NCBI RefSeq assembly: GCF_016735615.1 | Contig: NZ_JAERSF010000002.1 | Location: 930,001 to 994,000 of the forward strand | DNA: 64,000 bases | Direction: 5' to 3' | Source of the DNA: Flavobacterium tagetis | GTDB taxonomy: Bacteria > Bacteroidota > Bacteroidia > Flavobacteriales > Flavobacteriaceae | Shown here: piece after piece, positions 17,419 to 26,386 of the stretch | Layout: every line of letters begins with the position of its first letter | How positions within the stretch are numbered: the stretch's first letter is position 1 | Translations under genes and position numbers: made by a program | The notes under the pieces: generated by a model | Databases searched by the model: none | Seen by the model: the letters and a program-made list of their open reading frames with translations, nothing else | What the model was told of the DNA's origin: nothing

Positions 17419-18174
17419 ATGCTTATGAAAATAGGATTAATCGGATTCGGAAAAACTGGAAAATCAGTAGCTTCAATATTATTAGAAAATAAAAAATTCT
17501 GTCTAGAATGGGTTTTACGCCAAAGTACGGTTTTAGAACACAGATCTGTTCCAGAATTTTTTGGAGTGCAGTCAGAAGAACCCGGCTTAATCTATTCTAG
17601 TTCTAAAACTTCTATTGAAGAGTTATTAGAAAAGCATCCTGTTGATGTCATTATAGATTTTTCGTCACATCAAGGAATTTACACCTATGGAGAAGTGGCA
17701 GCGAAGAAAAATATAAAAATCATTTCGGCCATTTCTCATTATAAAGATAAAGAACTGGATTTCCTGAAAAAGCTCTCGAAAAAAACCACAGTATTTTGGT
17801 CGCCAAATATCACTTTGGGAGTTAATTATTTATTATTTGCCGCAAAATTTTTAAAGAAAATTGCACCTTGGGTTGATATCGAAGTAAACGAAGAGCACTT
17901 TAAAACCAAACAAGGAACGTCTGGAACAGCAGTGAAAATAGCAGAAGCGCTTGATGTGGATAAAGAGAATATCAATTCGGTTAGGGCAGGAGGAATTGTC
18001 GGAAAACATGAAGTCATTTTTGGTTTTCCTTTTCAAACCGTGCGTTTAATTCACGAATCGATTTCGAGGGAAGCTTTTGGGAACGGAGTTATTTTTGTGG
18101 CCGAAAATCTAAAAGAGAAAGAAAAAGGATTGTACAATTTTGAAGATATTTTGACGCCTTATTTTACGGTTTAA
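17419..18174 (+). CDS. Dihydrodipicolinate-reductase-like (DapB family) oxidoreductase
   Basis: 251 aa. A second in-frame ATG at 17425 gives MKIGLIGFGKTGKSV and may be the real start. It has an N-terminal Rossmann nucleotide-binding loop (GFGKTG) and an Arg after strand two (VLRQ). The C-terminal DapB domain holds EEHFKTKQGTSGTA and the closing FG.PFQTVRLIHESISREAFGNG block. Compared with E. coli DapB the motif keeps the catalytic His and Lys positions, replaces the second His by Phe and is one residue shorter. The family reduces 4-hydroxy-tetrahydrodipicolinate in lysine/diaminopimelate synthesis. No other lysine gene is nearby, so this may be a paralogue of the housekeeping enzyme. An inverted repeat precedes it. 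Confidence 0.75.
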   Translation: MLMKIGLIGFGKTGKSVASILLENKKFCLEWVLRQSTVLEHRSVPEFFGVQSEEPGLIYSSSKTSIEELLEKHPVDVIIDFSSHQGIYTYGEVAAKKNIKIISAISHYKDKELDFLKKLSKKTTVFWSPNITLGVNYLLFAAKFLKKIAPWVDIEVNEEHFKTKQGTSGTAVKIAEALDVDKENINSVRAGGIVGKHEVIFGFPFQTVRLIHESISREAFGNGVIFVAENLKEKEKGLYNFEDILTPYFTV

Positions 18175-18177
18175 TTT

Positions 18178-18420
18178 TTTTTGCCGCTAAGACACAAAGA
18201 CACAAAGCTTTTTTAGTCTCGCAATCCCGATAGCTATCGGGAGCAGAGTCGCAAATTTTTTTTGAAAAATGGTTAGTACTGTTTGTCTTCCTGAGCGAAG
18301 TCGAAGGATAAGCGTAAAGTATTAAAAGTATATTTAATCTCGCAAAGACGCTAAGGCGCAAAGCTTTTCCTTTTTTTAAGTTTAAAACTTTGCGCCTTAG
18401 CGTCTTTGTGGCAAAAATAA
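18178..18420. repeat. Composite repeat gap between convergent dapB-like and sdhB genes
   Basis: A perfect 21-bp inverted repeat lies at 18343-18363 and 18388-18408 (CAAAGACGCTAAGGCGCAAAG type). To its left are an 18-bp perfect palindrome TCCCGATAGCTATCGGGA (18225-18242) and the word CTGAGCGAAGTCGAAG (18291-18306), also found twice between sdhA and sdhB. The hairpin could end transcription from both sides, although no clean T-run follows it. Confidence 0.82.
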
Positions 18421-18421
18421 C

Positions 18422-19168
18422 TTACTTCCTAAAAGTCAAAGCTTTCATATATTCTAAATTCATCTTAGCAATAGAAAGAACCGAAATTCCTTGCGGGCAT
18501 TCGATTTCGCAGGCTCTTGTATCAGAACAGGCTCCAAAACCTTCTTGATCCATTTGTTTGACCATAGAAATAGCACGTTTAGGCGCTTCTAATTTCCCTT
18601 GCGGTAATAATGCGAGATGTGTTATTTTGGCACCAACAAACAAAGCTGCGCTGGCATTTTTGCACGAAGCGACACAGGCTCCGCATCCAATGCAGGCTGC
18701 AGCATCAAAAGCAGCTTCGGCGGTTTCATACGAGATCGGAATGCTATTTGCTTCTGGCGCCTGACCTGTTGAAGCACCAATGAATCCTCCTGAAGCGATA
18801 ATAGAATCAAATGCTTTTCGATCAATTTTTAAATCACGTAAAACAGGAAAAGCTTTTGCACGAAAAGGTTCAATATAAATAGTGTCTCCATCTTTAAAAC
18901 TCCTCATATGAAGCTGGCAAGTTGTGGTATTTTTTAAAGGCCCGTGAGCGCGTCCATTTATCATTACGCCGCATTGTCCGCAGATTCCTTCACGGCAGTC
19001 ATGGTCAAATTCTATTACGCGTTCGCCGTTTTGAATAAGAGATTCGTTCAAAAGATCCAGCATTTCTAGAAAGGACATATGTTCTGACACTCCATCAATT
19101 TCATAATCTGTCATTTCTCCTTTTGAAGAAGAATTAAACTGTCGCCATATTTTTAGATAAAGTTTCAT
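18422..19168 (-). CDS. sdhB: Succinate dehydrogenase / fumarate reductase iron-sulfur subunit
   Basis: A 248-aa peripheral membrane subunit passing electrons from flavin to quinone. The [2Fe-2S] ligands are C58, C63, C66 (CREGICGQC) and C84. A second cluster motif, CIGCGACVASC (159-169), and further Cys at 214, 220 and 224 (CEIECPQGI) supply the [4Fe-4S] and [3Fe-4S] sites. This matches the Bacteroidota type B enzyme. It lies downstream of sdhA, 187 bp away on the same strand, with a repeat element in between. No cytochrome b subunit gene is adjacent. Confidence 0.94.
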   Translation of the reverse strand: MKLYLKIWRQFNSSSKGEMTDYEIDGVSEHMSFLEMLDLLNESLIQNGERVIEFDHDCREGICGQCGVMINGRAHGPLKNTTTCQLHMRSFKDGDTIYIEPFRAKAFPVLRDLKIDRKAFDSIIASGGFIGASTGQAPEANSIPISYETAEAAFDAAACIGCGACVASCKNASAALFVGAKITHLALLPQGKLEAPKRAISMVKQMDQEGFGACSDTRACEIECPQGISVLSIAKMNLEYMKALTFRK

Positions 19169-19185
19169 GCTTTTTGTTTTTTTAG

Positions 19186-19275
19186 TTTCATGTTTCAGGT
19201 TTCAAGTTTTTGATATTGTTTGTCAGGCTGAGCGAAGTCGAAGCTTCTCGCTTTGTGCCCTTCGACTTCGCTCAG
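19186..19275. repeat. Inverted CTGAGCGAAGTCGAAG repeat between sdhA and sdhB
   Basis: The 187-bp sdhA-sdhB gap contains CTGAGCGAAGTCGAAG at 19228-19243 and its exact reverse complement at 19260-19275, a perfect 16-bp inverted repeat with a 16-base loop. Left of it lies a run of GTTTCATGTTTCAGGTTTCA-like tandem words, also seen upstream of the P-ATPase and the peroxidase. The insertion may separate the two subunit genes transcriptionally. Confidence 0.75.
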
Positions 19276-19355
19276 GGAGACAACTTTTTAGAAGTTTCAA
19301 GTTCACTTCATATCTTTTATCTTGCTTCTTGTATCTTCATTAACAATTCACCATT

Positions 19356-21266
19356 TTATTTATAGCTTCTCACTGCAAGTTCCACCGATTCAAAGGTTAA
19401 AGGTTCTTTATGAAGTTCGGGTTCATTATTTAATCCTTTCCATTCCCAAGCCGATACATAACAGAATTCAGCGTCGTTGCGGACAGCTTCTCCGTCGGCC
19501 GTTTGGTATTCTTCTCTAAAGTGTGCACCGCAGGATTCTTCGCGTTGTAAAGCATCGTAACACATTAATTCGGCCAATTCGATATAATCGGCAATTCGTC
19601 CGGCTTTTTCAAGTTCACTGTTTAAAGTATTATCTCCTGTAATTCTGAGATCTTTTTCAAATGAAGCTTTCAGTTCACGGATTTCTATTAAAGCTTCTTC
19701 CAGTTTTTGTCTGCTTCGCGAAAGACCGCATTTTTCATATAAAAGACGTCCGATTTTTTTATGGAAATAATCTGCTGAAAGGGTTCCGTTGGTATGCAGA
19801 AAACGATCCAGCTGTCTTCTCACTGTTTTCTCAGCTTCTTCAAATGCAGGATGCGAGATATCAGGTTTAGTCGAATTTAATTCATCAGCGAGATAGTTTG
19901 GAATGGTGTAAGGAGCAATAAAATAACCATCGACACAGGCTTGAAGCAGCGAATTTGCCCCAAGACGATTCGCACCATGATCGGCAAAATTAGCTTCTCC
20001 TAGAGCAAATAAACCTGGAATGGTAGTCATCAATTCATAATCGACCCAAAGTCCGCCCATAGTAAAATGCGCTGAAGGTGAAATCAGCATAGGTTCTTTG
20101 TAAGCGTTTATGCCCGTAATCTTTTCATACATGGCAAAAAGGTTGCTGTATTTGGCTTCTATTTTATCTTTTCCCTGCGCTTTAATAGCATCCGAGAAAT
20201 CGAGATAAATAGCATTTTTCATTGGTCCAACACCATGACCGGCATCAATTCTTTCTTTTGCTGCTCTTGAGGAAATATCTCTAGGAGCAAGATTTCCAAA
20301 TGAAGGATAACGGCGTTCTAAGTAATAATCGCGTTCTTCTTCAGGAATAGCATTTGCATTTCGCTCATCGGCTGCTTTTTTAGGAACCCAAATTCGTCCG
20401 TCATTTCGAAGCGATTCCGACATTAAAGTCAGCTTTGATTGGTTTTCTCCATGTTGTGGCAATGAAGTAGGATGAAACTGAATCCAGCTCACGCCAGCCA
20501 TAAAAGCACCTTTTTTGTGCGCTCTCCAAATGGCAGAACTATTGCAACCCATTGCCAAAGTAGACAGATAATATACTTTTCCGTAACCGCCCGAAGCCAG
20601 TACAACGGCATCTGCAGCGTGACGTTCTAAAATTCCAGTTTCAAGATTTCGTGCAATTATTCCTTTGGCTTTGCCATCAATAACAACGAGTTCAAGCATT
20701 TCGTGACGCGTATACAAATCCACTTTTCCTAAAGATGCTTGACGTTCCAAAGCTTGATAAGCTCCTAACAAAAGCTGCTGTCCGGTTTGACCTCTCGCAT
20801 AAAAAGTTCGAGAAACCTGAACGCCTCCAAAAGATCTATTGTTTAAATATCCTGCATATTCTCTTGCAAAGGGCACACCTTGTGCAACGGCGTGATCAAT
20901 AAGATGTGCAGAACATTCCGCTAAACGATAAACATTGGCTTCACGAGATCTAAAATCGCCACCTTTTATAGTGTCATAAAACATTCTAAAAGTGCTATCG
21001 CCGTCATTTTTGTAATTTTTTGCAGCATTTACTCCGCCTTGAGCGGCAACAGAATGCGCACGTCTAGGAGAATCCTGAAAACAGAAAGACTTTATGTTAT
21101 AGCCTTGTTCGGCAAGAGATGCCGCACACGAAGCGCCCGCCAGACCGGTTCCGACGACTATAATATTTAGCTTTTTTCGGTTTGCGGGATTTACTAGTTT
21201 GGCTTTAGACTTGTAAAGACTCCATTTATCAGCAAGAGGACCTTCGGGTATTTTTGATTCCATCAT
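19356..21266 (-). CDS. sdhA: Succinate dehydrogenase / fumarate reductase flavoprotein subunit
   Basis: 636 aa. FAD-binding loop GTGLAG (39-44) and the covalent-flavin His in [11 protein letters not shown] (H71) are visible. Substrate and active-site blocks are present: [22 protein letters not shown] and [12 protein letters not shown], followed by [22 protein letters not shown]. It oxidises succinate to fumarate in the TCA cycle (or the reverse). The Bacteroidota order is usually sdhC-sdhA-sdhB. Here the gene immediately upstream is an unrelated minus-strand gene 112 bp away, so the membrane anchor is missing from the locus. The protein itself looks complete. Confidence 0.95.
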   Translation of the reverse strand: MMESKIPEGPLADKWSLYKSKAKLVNPANRKKLNIIVVGTGLAGASCAASLAEQGYNIKSFCFQDSPRRAHSVAAQGGVNAAKNYKNDGDSTFRMFYDTIKGGDFRSREANVYRLAECSAHLIDHAVAQGVPFAREYAGYLNNRSFGGVQVSRTFYARGQTGQQLLLGAYQALERQASLGKVDLYTRHEMLELVVIDGKAKGIIARNLETGILERHAADAVVLASGGYGKVYYLSTLAMGCNSSAIWRAHKKGAFMAGVSWIQFHPTSLPQHGENQSKLTLMSESLRNDGRIWVPKKAADERNANAIPEEERDYYLERRYPSFGNLAPRDISSRAAKERIDAGHGVGPMKNAIYLDFSDAIKAQGKDKIEAKYSNLFAMYEKITGINAYKEPMLISPSAHFTMGGLWVDYELMTTIPGLFALGEANFADHGANRLGANSLLQACVDGYFIAPYTIPNYLADELNSTKPDISHPAFEEAEKTVRRQLDRFLHTNGTLSADYFHKKIGRLLYEKCGLSRSRQKLEEALIEIRELKASFEKDLRITGDNTLNSELEKAGRIADYIELAELMCYDALQREESCGAHFREEYQTADGEAVRNDAEFCYVSAWEWKGLNNEPELHKEPLTFESVELAVRSYK

Positions 21267-21378
21267 TTTTAGTGGTTTAAAATGAATTGACGCAAAATTT
21301 TTTAAAGACGCTCTAATTTAGTATAAATAATTAATTTACAGGTTATTTCTGTAATATTTTATGCTTTTTGAAATGAAA

Positions 21379-22104
21379 TTATTTGCTATATCTGTCGTCA
21401 AAATGTGCATTTATATCAAATTGTTTATTTTCAATTTGTTCTAAAATTTCTAAAAATGTTATTTTCATTTTAGAAGCCATAGGTTTTGCATCATGAATTA
21501 ACGAATAAACATTTTGTTTTTTATCGACAGCTAAATAATTTCCATCTTCTAAATCATAAAATGCATAAAAAATTCTGCCATTAAAATCAATGTCAAACAA
21601 TTCATTATAATTTAGTCTTTCTTTGATATTACTATCAAGATTATCGTAAAAAAGATCAATTCCATTTGGTGGAAAATCAAAATTTAGAATTTCAAAATTT
21701 TGATTGTCAATAGAAGATAATTTGAATTCATCTAGTTGATAATTTGAATTGGTTATTTTTAGTCCAATAAGTAAATTATCTTGAATTAGAAGTTCTATAT
21801 TTTCAAAGCTATTATTTTTATCTGAAAATATTTTTAACCCGGATAGTTTAAAATTTTTTCCTCTTTTTTTACATTTAAGATAGGTTTCTCCAGCATACCA
21901 CATAATAGTATTTTTAAAATCTGGATACAATTTCCAATTTGCCAAGTCAAAAAGAGAACCGCTTTTAGTTTGAATCTTTATTTCAGTCAGCTCTTCAGGT
22001 AATGCATCAATTATAGCATTAAAAAGAATGCCTTGTTCTTTTCTAATTATATTGTATTTGTATGGAGGAAAAATTGCTCCTAAAGTTTTTTGTAAAATAT
22101 TCAT
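21379..22104 (-). CDS. Hypothetical protein, unrecognised
   Basis: A 241-aa soluble protein with no family I can name. It is rich in Asn, Asp, Ile and Phe, with no signal peptide or membrane helix. The C-terminal part (GNYLAVDKKQNVYSLIHDAKPMASKM followed by FLEILEQIE) loosely resembles SMI1/KNR4 (SUKH)-type folds, where a strand pair precedes a helix. That is only an impression, not an assignment. Its ATG directly abuts the stop codon of the thiolase gene (TAAATG), so the two are probably co-transcribed and translationally coupled. Confidence 0.65.
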   Translation of the reverse strand: MNILQKTLGAIFPPYKYNIIRKEQGILFNAIIDALPEELTEIKIQTKSGSLFDLANWKLYPDFKNTIMWYAGETYLKCKKRGKNFKLSGLKIFSDKNNSFENIELLIQDNLLIGLKITNSNYQLDEFKLSSIDNQNFEILNFDFPPNGIDLFYDNLDSNIKERLNYNELFDIDFNGRIFYAFYDLEDGNYLAVDKKQNVYSLIHDAKPMASKMKITFLEILEQIENKQFDINAHFDDRYSK

Positions 22105-23382
22105 TTATTTCTCAATTATCATAGTAACTCCTTGACCGCCTGCAGCACAGATCGAGATTAATCCTTTTCCTGAGCCTTTTTCGTTTAATAATTTTGCCAT
22201 TACGCCAATAATTCTTCCTCCAGTTGCAGCAAAAGGGTGAGCGGCTGCTAAACTGCTTCCTTTTACATTCAGTTTATTTCGATCTATTGCGCCTAATGGT
22301 TTCTTTAAGCCAATTTCGGCACTCAATTCTGGACTTTCCCAGATTTTTAGAGTGGCCAAAGTTTGTGCAGCAAAAGCTTCGTGAATTTCATAATAATCGA
22401 AATCCTGAAGGTTTAATTCTGCTTTTTCTAGCATTCTTGAAGCAGCAAACAAAGGCGCTAATAAAAGATTCTGCTGATTTTTAACGTATTCAATTGCAGC
22501 AATTTCTGCGAAACTAATATAAGCCAAAATAGGTAATCCTTGTTCTTTTGCCCATTCTTCACTAGCTAAAAGAATACAAGAGGCACCATCTGTTAAAGGA
22601 GTTGAATTTCCTGCAGTCAATGTTCCATTAACTTTATCAAAAGCGGGTTTTAATTTGGCTAATTTTTCAATTGTGCTGTCTCTTCTTAGATTGTTATCTT
22701 TTTCTAATCCGTTAAAAGGTGTAATCATATCATTAAAAAAACCTTCATCATAGGCTTTTGCCATGTTTAAATGACTTTTCAAAGCAAACTCATCTTGTTC
22801 TTCTCTTGATATTTTATAATATTTCGCCGTGATTTCGGTATGTCCGCCCATAGAAAGTCCAGTCTGAGATTCTTCATTTCTAGGAACTAAAGGAGACAAA
22901 TCTTTTGGACGAAGTTTTAGAAATGTCTTGATTTTTCCGCCCAATGATTTTGCTTGTCTAGCTTCTAATAATATTTTTCGAAGTTTTTCGCTAATTGCAA
23001 TTGGCATATCGCTGATAGAATCAACCCCTCCAGCAATTCCAGAATCAATTTGCCCGAGTGCAATTTTGTTAGCAATGTAAATAGCACTTTCAATTCCGGT
23101 ATCACAGGCTTGCTGTAAATCGCATGCAGGAGTTGCAGGATCAAGACTGGTTTGCATAACAGATTCACGAATCAAATTGTTGTCGTAAGTATGTTTAATT
23201 ACAGCGCCTCCAGCAACTTCGCCCAATAATTTCCCTTTTAGATTATATTTATCAATAAGACCATTGAGTGCTGCGATCATCATTTCTTTGTTTCCCACAT
23301 TAGAATAGGCCGTATTGGCTCTTGCAAAAGGGATTCTGTTATACCCCACAATGGCTACTTTTCTTATTGTATTCGATTTCAT
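22105..23382 (-). CDS. Thiolase: acetyl-CoA C-acyltransferase (FadI-type)
   Basis: A 425-aa condensing/cleaving enzyme of fatty-acid beta-oxidation or acetoacetyl-CoA metabolism. The nucleophilic Cys lies in DLQQACDTGIES. The C-terminal active site shows YEIHEAFAAQTLA, NVKGSSLAAAHPFAATGGR and SICAAGGQG, giving the Cys-His-Cys arrangement of thiolases. A length near 425 and the N-terminus VAIVGYNRIPFARANT resemble the FadI branch. A promoter of the TTG-N23-TATATTTG type lies 37 nt upstream of the ATG. No acyl-CoA dehydrogenase or hydratase is adjacent; the partner downstream is the unknown 241-aa protein. Confidence 0.92.
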   Translation of the reverse strand: MKSNTIRKVAIVGYNRIPFARANTAYSNVGNKEMMIAALNGLIDKYNLKGKLLGEVAGGAVIKHTYDNNLIRESVMQTSLDPATPACDLQQACDTGIESAIYIANKIALGQIDSGIAGGVDSISDMPIAISEKLRKILLEARQAKSLGGKIKTFLKLRPKDLSPLVPRNEESQTGLSMGGHTEITAKYYKISREEQDEFALKSHLNMAKAYDEGFFNDMITPFNGLEKDNNLRRDSTIEKLAKLKPAFDKVNGTLTAGNSTPLTDGASCILLASEEWAKEQGLPILAYISFAEIAAIEYVKNQQNLLLAPLFAASRMLEKAELNLQDFDYYEIHEAFAAQTLATLKIWESPELSAEIGLKKPLGAIDRNKLNVKGSSLAAAHPFAATGGRIIGVMAKLLNEKGSGKGLISICAAGGQGVTMIIEK

Positions 23383-23419
23383 ATCAGGAAGTTATTTGTT
23401 TTTGGTCATTGAGATTTTT

Positions 23420-23453
23420 CAAATATAAAGATAGAAATAGATTTTGGTTTCAA
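23420..23453 (-). promoter_or_regulatory. Promoter of the thiolase gene (TTG-N23-TATATTTG)
   Basis: Minus-strand TTG (23451-23453) and TATATTTG (23420-23427) with 23 bases between, 37 nt upstream of the ATG. It fits the consensus at the upper end of the spacing. Confidence 0.5.
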
Positions 23454-23566
23454 ACTTAATGTAGATTAATATTATCAGGAAATAACTTAGAATTGGCAAT
23501 TTCTCAAATTTATTCCTACTGATTTAGTCTAATTTGTTTTATTTATTTAGAATGAATTAAAATAAT

Positions 23567-23597
23567 TTGGAAAAGTTGAGATTAGCACATACTTTTG
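23567..23597 (+). promoter_or_regulatory. Promoter of the siderophore-type receptor (TTG-N20-TACTTTTG)
   Basis: TTG (23567-23569) and TACTTTTG (23590-23597) with a 20-base spacer, 24 bases before the ATG at 23622. The box overlaps the alternative TTG start, which supports the later ATG. Confidence 0.6.
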
Positions 23598-23621
23598 TCG
23601 CTCAATTTAAAATCAAAACCA

Positions 23622-26060
23622 ATGAAAATAATTAGTAATGCAAAAGTTTATCTTTTCGTGCTGTTTTTGAGCTCATTAAATATAATGGCGCAACAGCTTG
23701 GAACTGTAAACGGAAAAGTTTCTTTGAGTGGCAATAAACCAGCAGAAAATATAGCTGTAGCGTTAAAAGGAACAAAATATTCAGATATTACAACTGTTTC
23801 AGGACATTATGAAATTAAAAATGTAAAACCTGGAACGTATACCATCGTATTAAATGGAGTAGGAATTCAACCTGTCGAGGATAAGATTGTAGTCAATTCA
23901 AAGCAAACGACAACTAAGAATTTTTCTCTTTCTGAAAGTCAAGAAGATCTTGAAGAAGTGGTAATTACAAAGAATAAATACAAGCAAGATAACCCTTCAT
24001 TGTCATTGCGTCTTCAAACTCCGGTTTTAGAAATTCCTCAAAATATACAAATTGTAAGTGGTCAGACTTTAAAAGATCAGCAAATTACAAGTATGAGCGA
24101 TGGGGTAATTCGTAACGTGAGTGGAGCTGTCCGTTTGGAGCACTGGGGAGATTTGTATACGAATATTACCATGAGAGGTTCTCAAATTCAGGCTTTTAGA
24201 AACGGATTTAACGTAGTTTCTTCTTTCTGGGGACCATTAACAGAAGATATGAGTTTTGTAGATCATATTGAGTTTGTAAAAGGACCAGCAGGATTCATGC
24301 TTTCAAGCGGAGATCCAAGCGGATTGTATAATGTGGTAACTAAAAAACCAACGGGAGTTACAAAAGGTGAGGTGAGTGTACTTGGCGGAAGCTACGATTT
24401 TTATAGAGTAAGCGTTGATTTTGACGGGAAATTAGATAAAAAAGGAAAATTGCTTTATAGATTTAACGGAGCAGCTCAAAACAAAGGATCACACCGTCCG
24501 TTTGAGCGCAATAACCGCTATGTAATTGCTCCAGTGATTTCATATCAGATTGATGATAAAACAAAAATCACGGCCGAATATAATTTCCAATATGCAAACA
24601 TGACCGAAGTGGGATCATATTATGTTTTTGGACCTCAAGCAGGTGGTTATGCAACTTTACCTGTAGGTTTTACCATGACGCAGCCAGGATTGCCTGATAC
24701 CAATATTCAGGATCATAGCGGTTACTTACAGTTTGAACATAAGTTTGACGAAAATTGGAAACTTACTGCACAGACTTCTTATTTTAAATATATTCAGCAA
24801 GGATATAGTTCATGGCCGGGAGTTGTAGGGCCAGGACCTGCAGATCGAGATTTTGATGGTGTTCCTGAAGGAAATCTTGCTTATGGAGAAATCATTAGAA
24901 ACGTTGGTATATGGGATGCTGAAAGCAATATGTATTTAGGACAGATTTTCGTAAATGGAAAATTCAATACAGGAAATGTTTCTCATAAAGTATTAGGAGG
25001 AGTAGATTTAGGAAGCAAAGATTATATGGCAGATTGGGGACAATCGCATGATTTAGATACGGTTGATAATCCGTTTAATGTTTATAATCCAAATTATGGT
25101 ACGCCTTCAAATGGTTTTCCACAGTTCGACCATGAAACTCCTTTAAGCCAGAGAGCTGGCGGGCTTTACGGTTCGAAATATGCTGCTGGTTATGTTCAAG
25201 ATGAGCTTGGCTTTTTAGAAAATAGATTAAGATTGACTCTTGCTGCGAGATATACTTGGATTAGCCAAACTAGTAGCTATGAGGCAGAACCAATTGAGGA
25301 TAGCCATATTACGCCTCGTGCTGGTTTAAGTTATTCTATTACTGATGATTTTGCGGTTTACGGTTTGTATGATCAAGCTTTTACACCTCAATCTGGAGTA
25401 GTGAGAAGTGGTGATGTAAAACCTCTTACTGGAAATAATGTTGAATTTGGACTTAAAAAAGATTGGTTTGAAGGGTCTTGGAATACAAGTTTATCGGTTT
25501 ACAATATCTTAAAGAAGAATGAGTTAACAGCCGATCCTAATAATCAGCCAAATGAACAGTATAAAATAGTTTTGGGTGAAAAAAGAGCTCGTGGTGTTGA
25601 ATTTGATTTGAGAGGAAAAATCTTTGACGGTCTAAATCTTATTGCAAATTATGCGTTTACAGAGTCAACTGTAACTAAAGTTGATCCAGATGTTTCTGAA
25701 GCTAATGGCATTAACGTGGGGGATATTGTTCCAGGTTATGCGAAACACACAGCAAATGCATGGTTAAATTATACGCTTCAAAATGGTAAACTAAAAGGTT
25801 TTGGTGCTTCTATTGGAGGAACTTTCCTTGACGGACGCCAAACAGATACTTGGAGTGCAGGTCTTCAAAAATTGCCTTCTTATTTTAAATTGGATGGAGG
25901 TTTATCTTATGAAACAGGTAAATTTAAAGTTACTGCAAACGTATTCAATATCTTAGATAAATATTTATATAGCGGTTCATACTACAGCTGGCTAAATGCT
26001 TATTACTGGCAGACTGAAGCGCCAAGAAACTTTAGAGTTGGTGTTACCTACAAATTCTAA
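23622..26060 (+). CDS. TonB-dependent siderophore-type receptor
   Basis: About 812 aa from ATG 23622; a TTG nine codons upstream falls inside the promoter -10 box and is rejected. After the signal peptide (VYLFVLFLSSLNIMAQQ) there is a carboxypeptidase-regulatory-like domain (VNGKVSLSGNKPAENI), then a siderophore-receptor plug (LRLQTPVLEIPQNIQIVSGQTLKDQQ; MRGSQIQAFRNGFNV; IEFVKGPAGFMLSSGDPSGLYNVVTKKP). A 22-strand-type barrel follows, closing with NFRVGVTYKF. Such receptors import ferric siderophores with TonB energy. The ligand cannot be named. It is a single gene with a strong promoter match, and no iron operator is recognisable by eye. Confidence 0.92.
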   Translation: MKIISNAKVYLFVLFLSSLNIMAQQLGTVNGKVSLSGNKPAENIAVALKGTKYSDITTVSGHYEIKNVKPGTYTIVLNGVGIQPVEDKIVVNSKQTTTKNFSLSESQEDLEEVVITKNKYKQDNPSLSLRLQTPVLEIPQNIQIVSGQTLKDQQITSMSDGVIRNVSGAVRLEHWGDLYTNITMRGSQIQAFRNGFNVVSSFWGPLTEDMSFVDHIEFVKGPAGFMLSSGDPSGLYNVVTKKPTGVTKGEVSVLGGSYDFYRVSVDFDGKLDKKGKLLYRFNGAAQNKGSHRPFERNNRYVIAPVISYQIDDKTKITAEYNFQYANMTEVGSYYVFGPQAGGYATLPVGFTMTQPGLPDTNIQDHSGYLQFEHKFDENWKLTAQTSYFKYIQQGYSSWPGVVGPGPADRDFDGVPEGNLAYGEIIRNVGIWDAESNMYLGQIFVNGKFNTGNVSHKVLGGVDLGSKDYMADWGQSHDLDTVDNPFNVYNPNYGTPSNGFPQFDHETPLSQRAGGLYGSKYAAGYVQDELGFLENRLRLTLAARYTWISQTSSYEAEPIEDSHITPRAGLSYSITDDFAVYGLYDQAFTPQSGVVRSGDVKPLTGNNVEFGLKKDWFEGSWNTSLSVYNILKKNELTADPNNQPNEQYKIVLGEKRARGVEFDLRGKIFDGLNLIANYAFTESTVTKVDPDVSEANGINVGDIVPGYAKHTANAWLNYTLQNGKLKGFGASIGGTFLDGRQTDTWSAGLQKLPSYFKLDGGLSYETGKFKVTANVFNILDKYLYSGSYYSWLNAYYWQTEAPRNFRVGVTYKF

Positions 26061-26096
26061 ACCGATTTGTTTTCGTTGAAAAATTACAAATCATAC

Positions 26097-26132
26097 AAAA
26101 AAGCATCTGACTTCATTGTTGGGTGCTTTTTT
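26097..26132 (+). terminator. Terminator of the siderophore-type receptor
   Basis: Stem AAAAAAGCA / TGCTTTTTT followed by T-run, 36 bases after the receptor stop; loop of about 18 bases. Confidence 0.65.
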
Positions 26133-26134
26133 TT

Positions 26135-26386
26135 AGACACTAAGGTTCTGAGATTCTAAGGTTAAGGTTAGGAGAATGGTAATTCTTTTGAATTGCCTTC
26201 AGTTTTAACTGGAGATAACAAATTAAGATTGAAAAAAGGCTTTAGCCAAACTAGTGATGTTTGGCTAAAGCCTTTAATTTTTGTTTATATTTTCATCAAG
26301 CTAAAGCTGGACGCTATTCAATTTCTAAAAAAAAATCCTTTTAATCTGTGCATCCCGATAGCTATCGGGATTGCGGGATTAATAAT
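26135..26386. repeat. Composite repeat gap between TonB receptor and LLM genes
   Basis: This gap of convergent genes holds several palindromic words after a terminator: TTGCCTTCAGTTTTAACTGG (26193-26212, a relative of 1062-1081), a perfect 17-bp inverted repeat around GGCTTTAGCC (26235-26251 with 26259-26275), and the 18-bp palindrome TCCCGATAGCTATCGGGA (26353-26370), identical to the one at 18225-18242. Confidence 0.78.

Noticed and set aside
17419..18174. Loss of the catalytic His/Lys of DapB
   Set aside because: On a gap-aware alignment the first His and the Lys are retained; only the second His is Phe, so catalytic loss is not supported.
18164..18361. A 65-codon frame inside the dapB/sdhB repeat gap
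   Set aside because: It encodes the inverted-repeat DNA itself; no conserved protein pattern.
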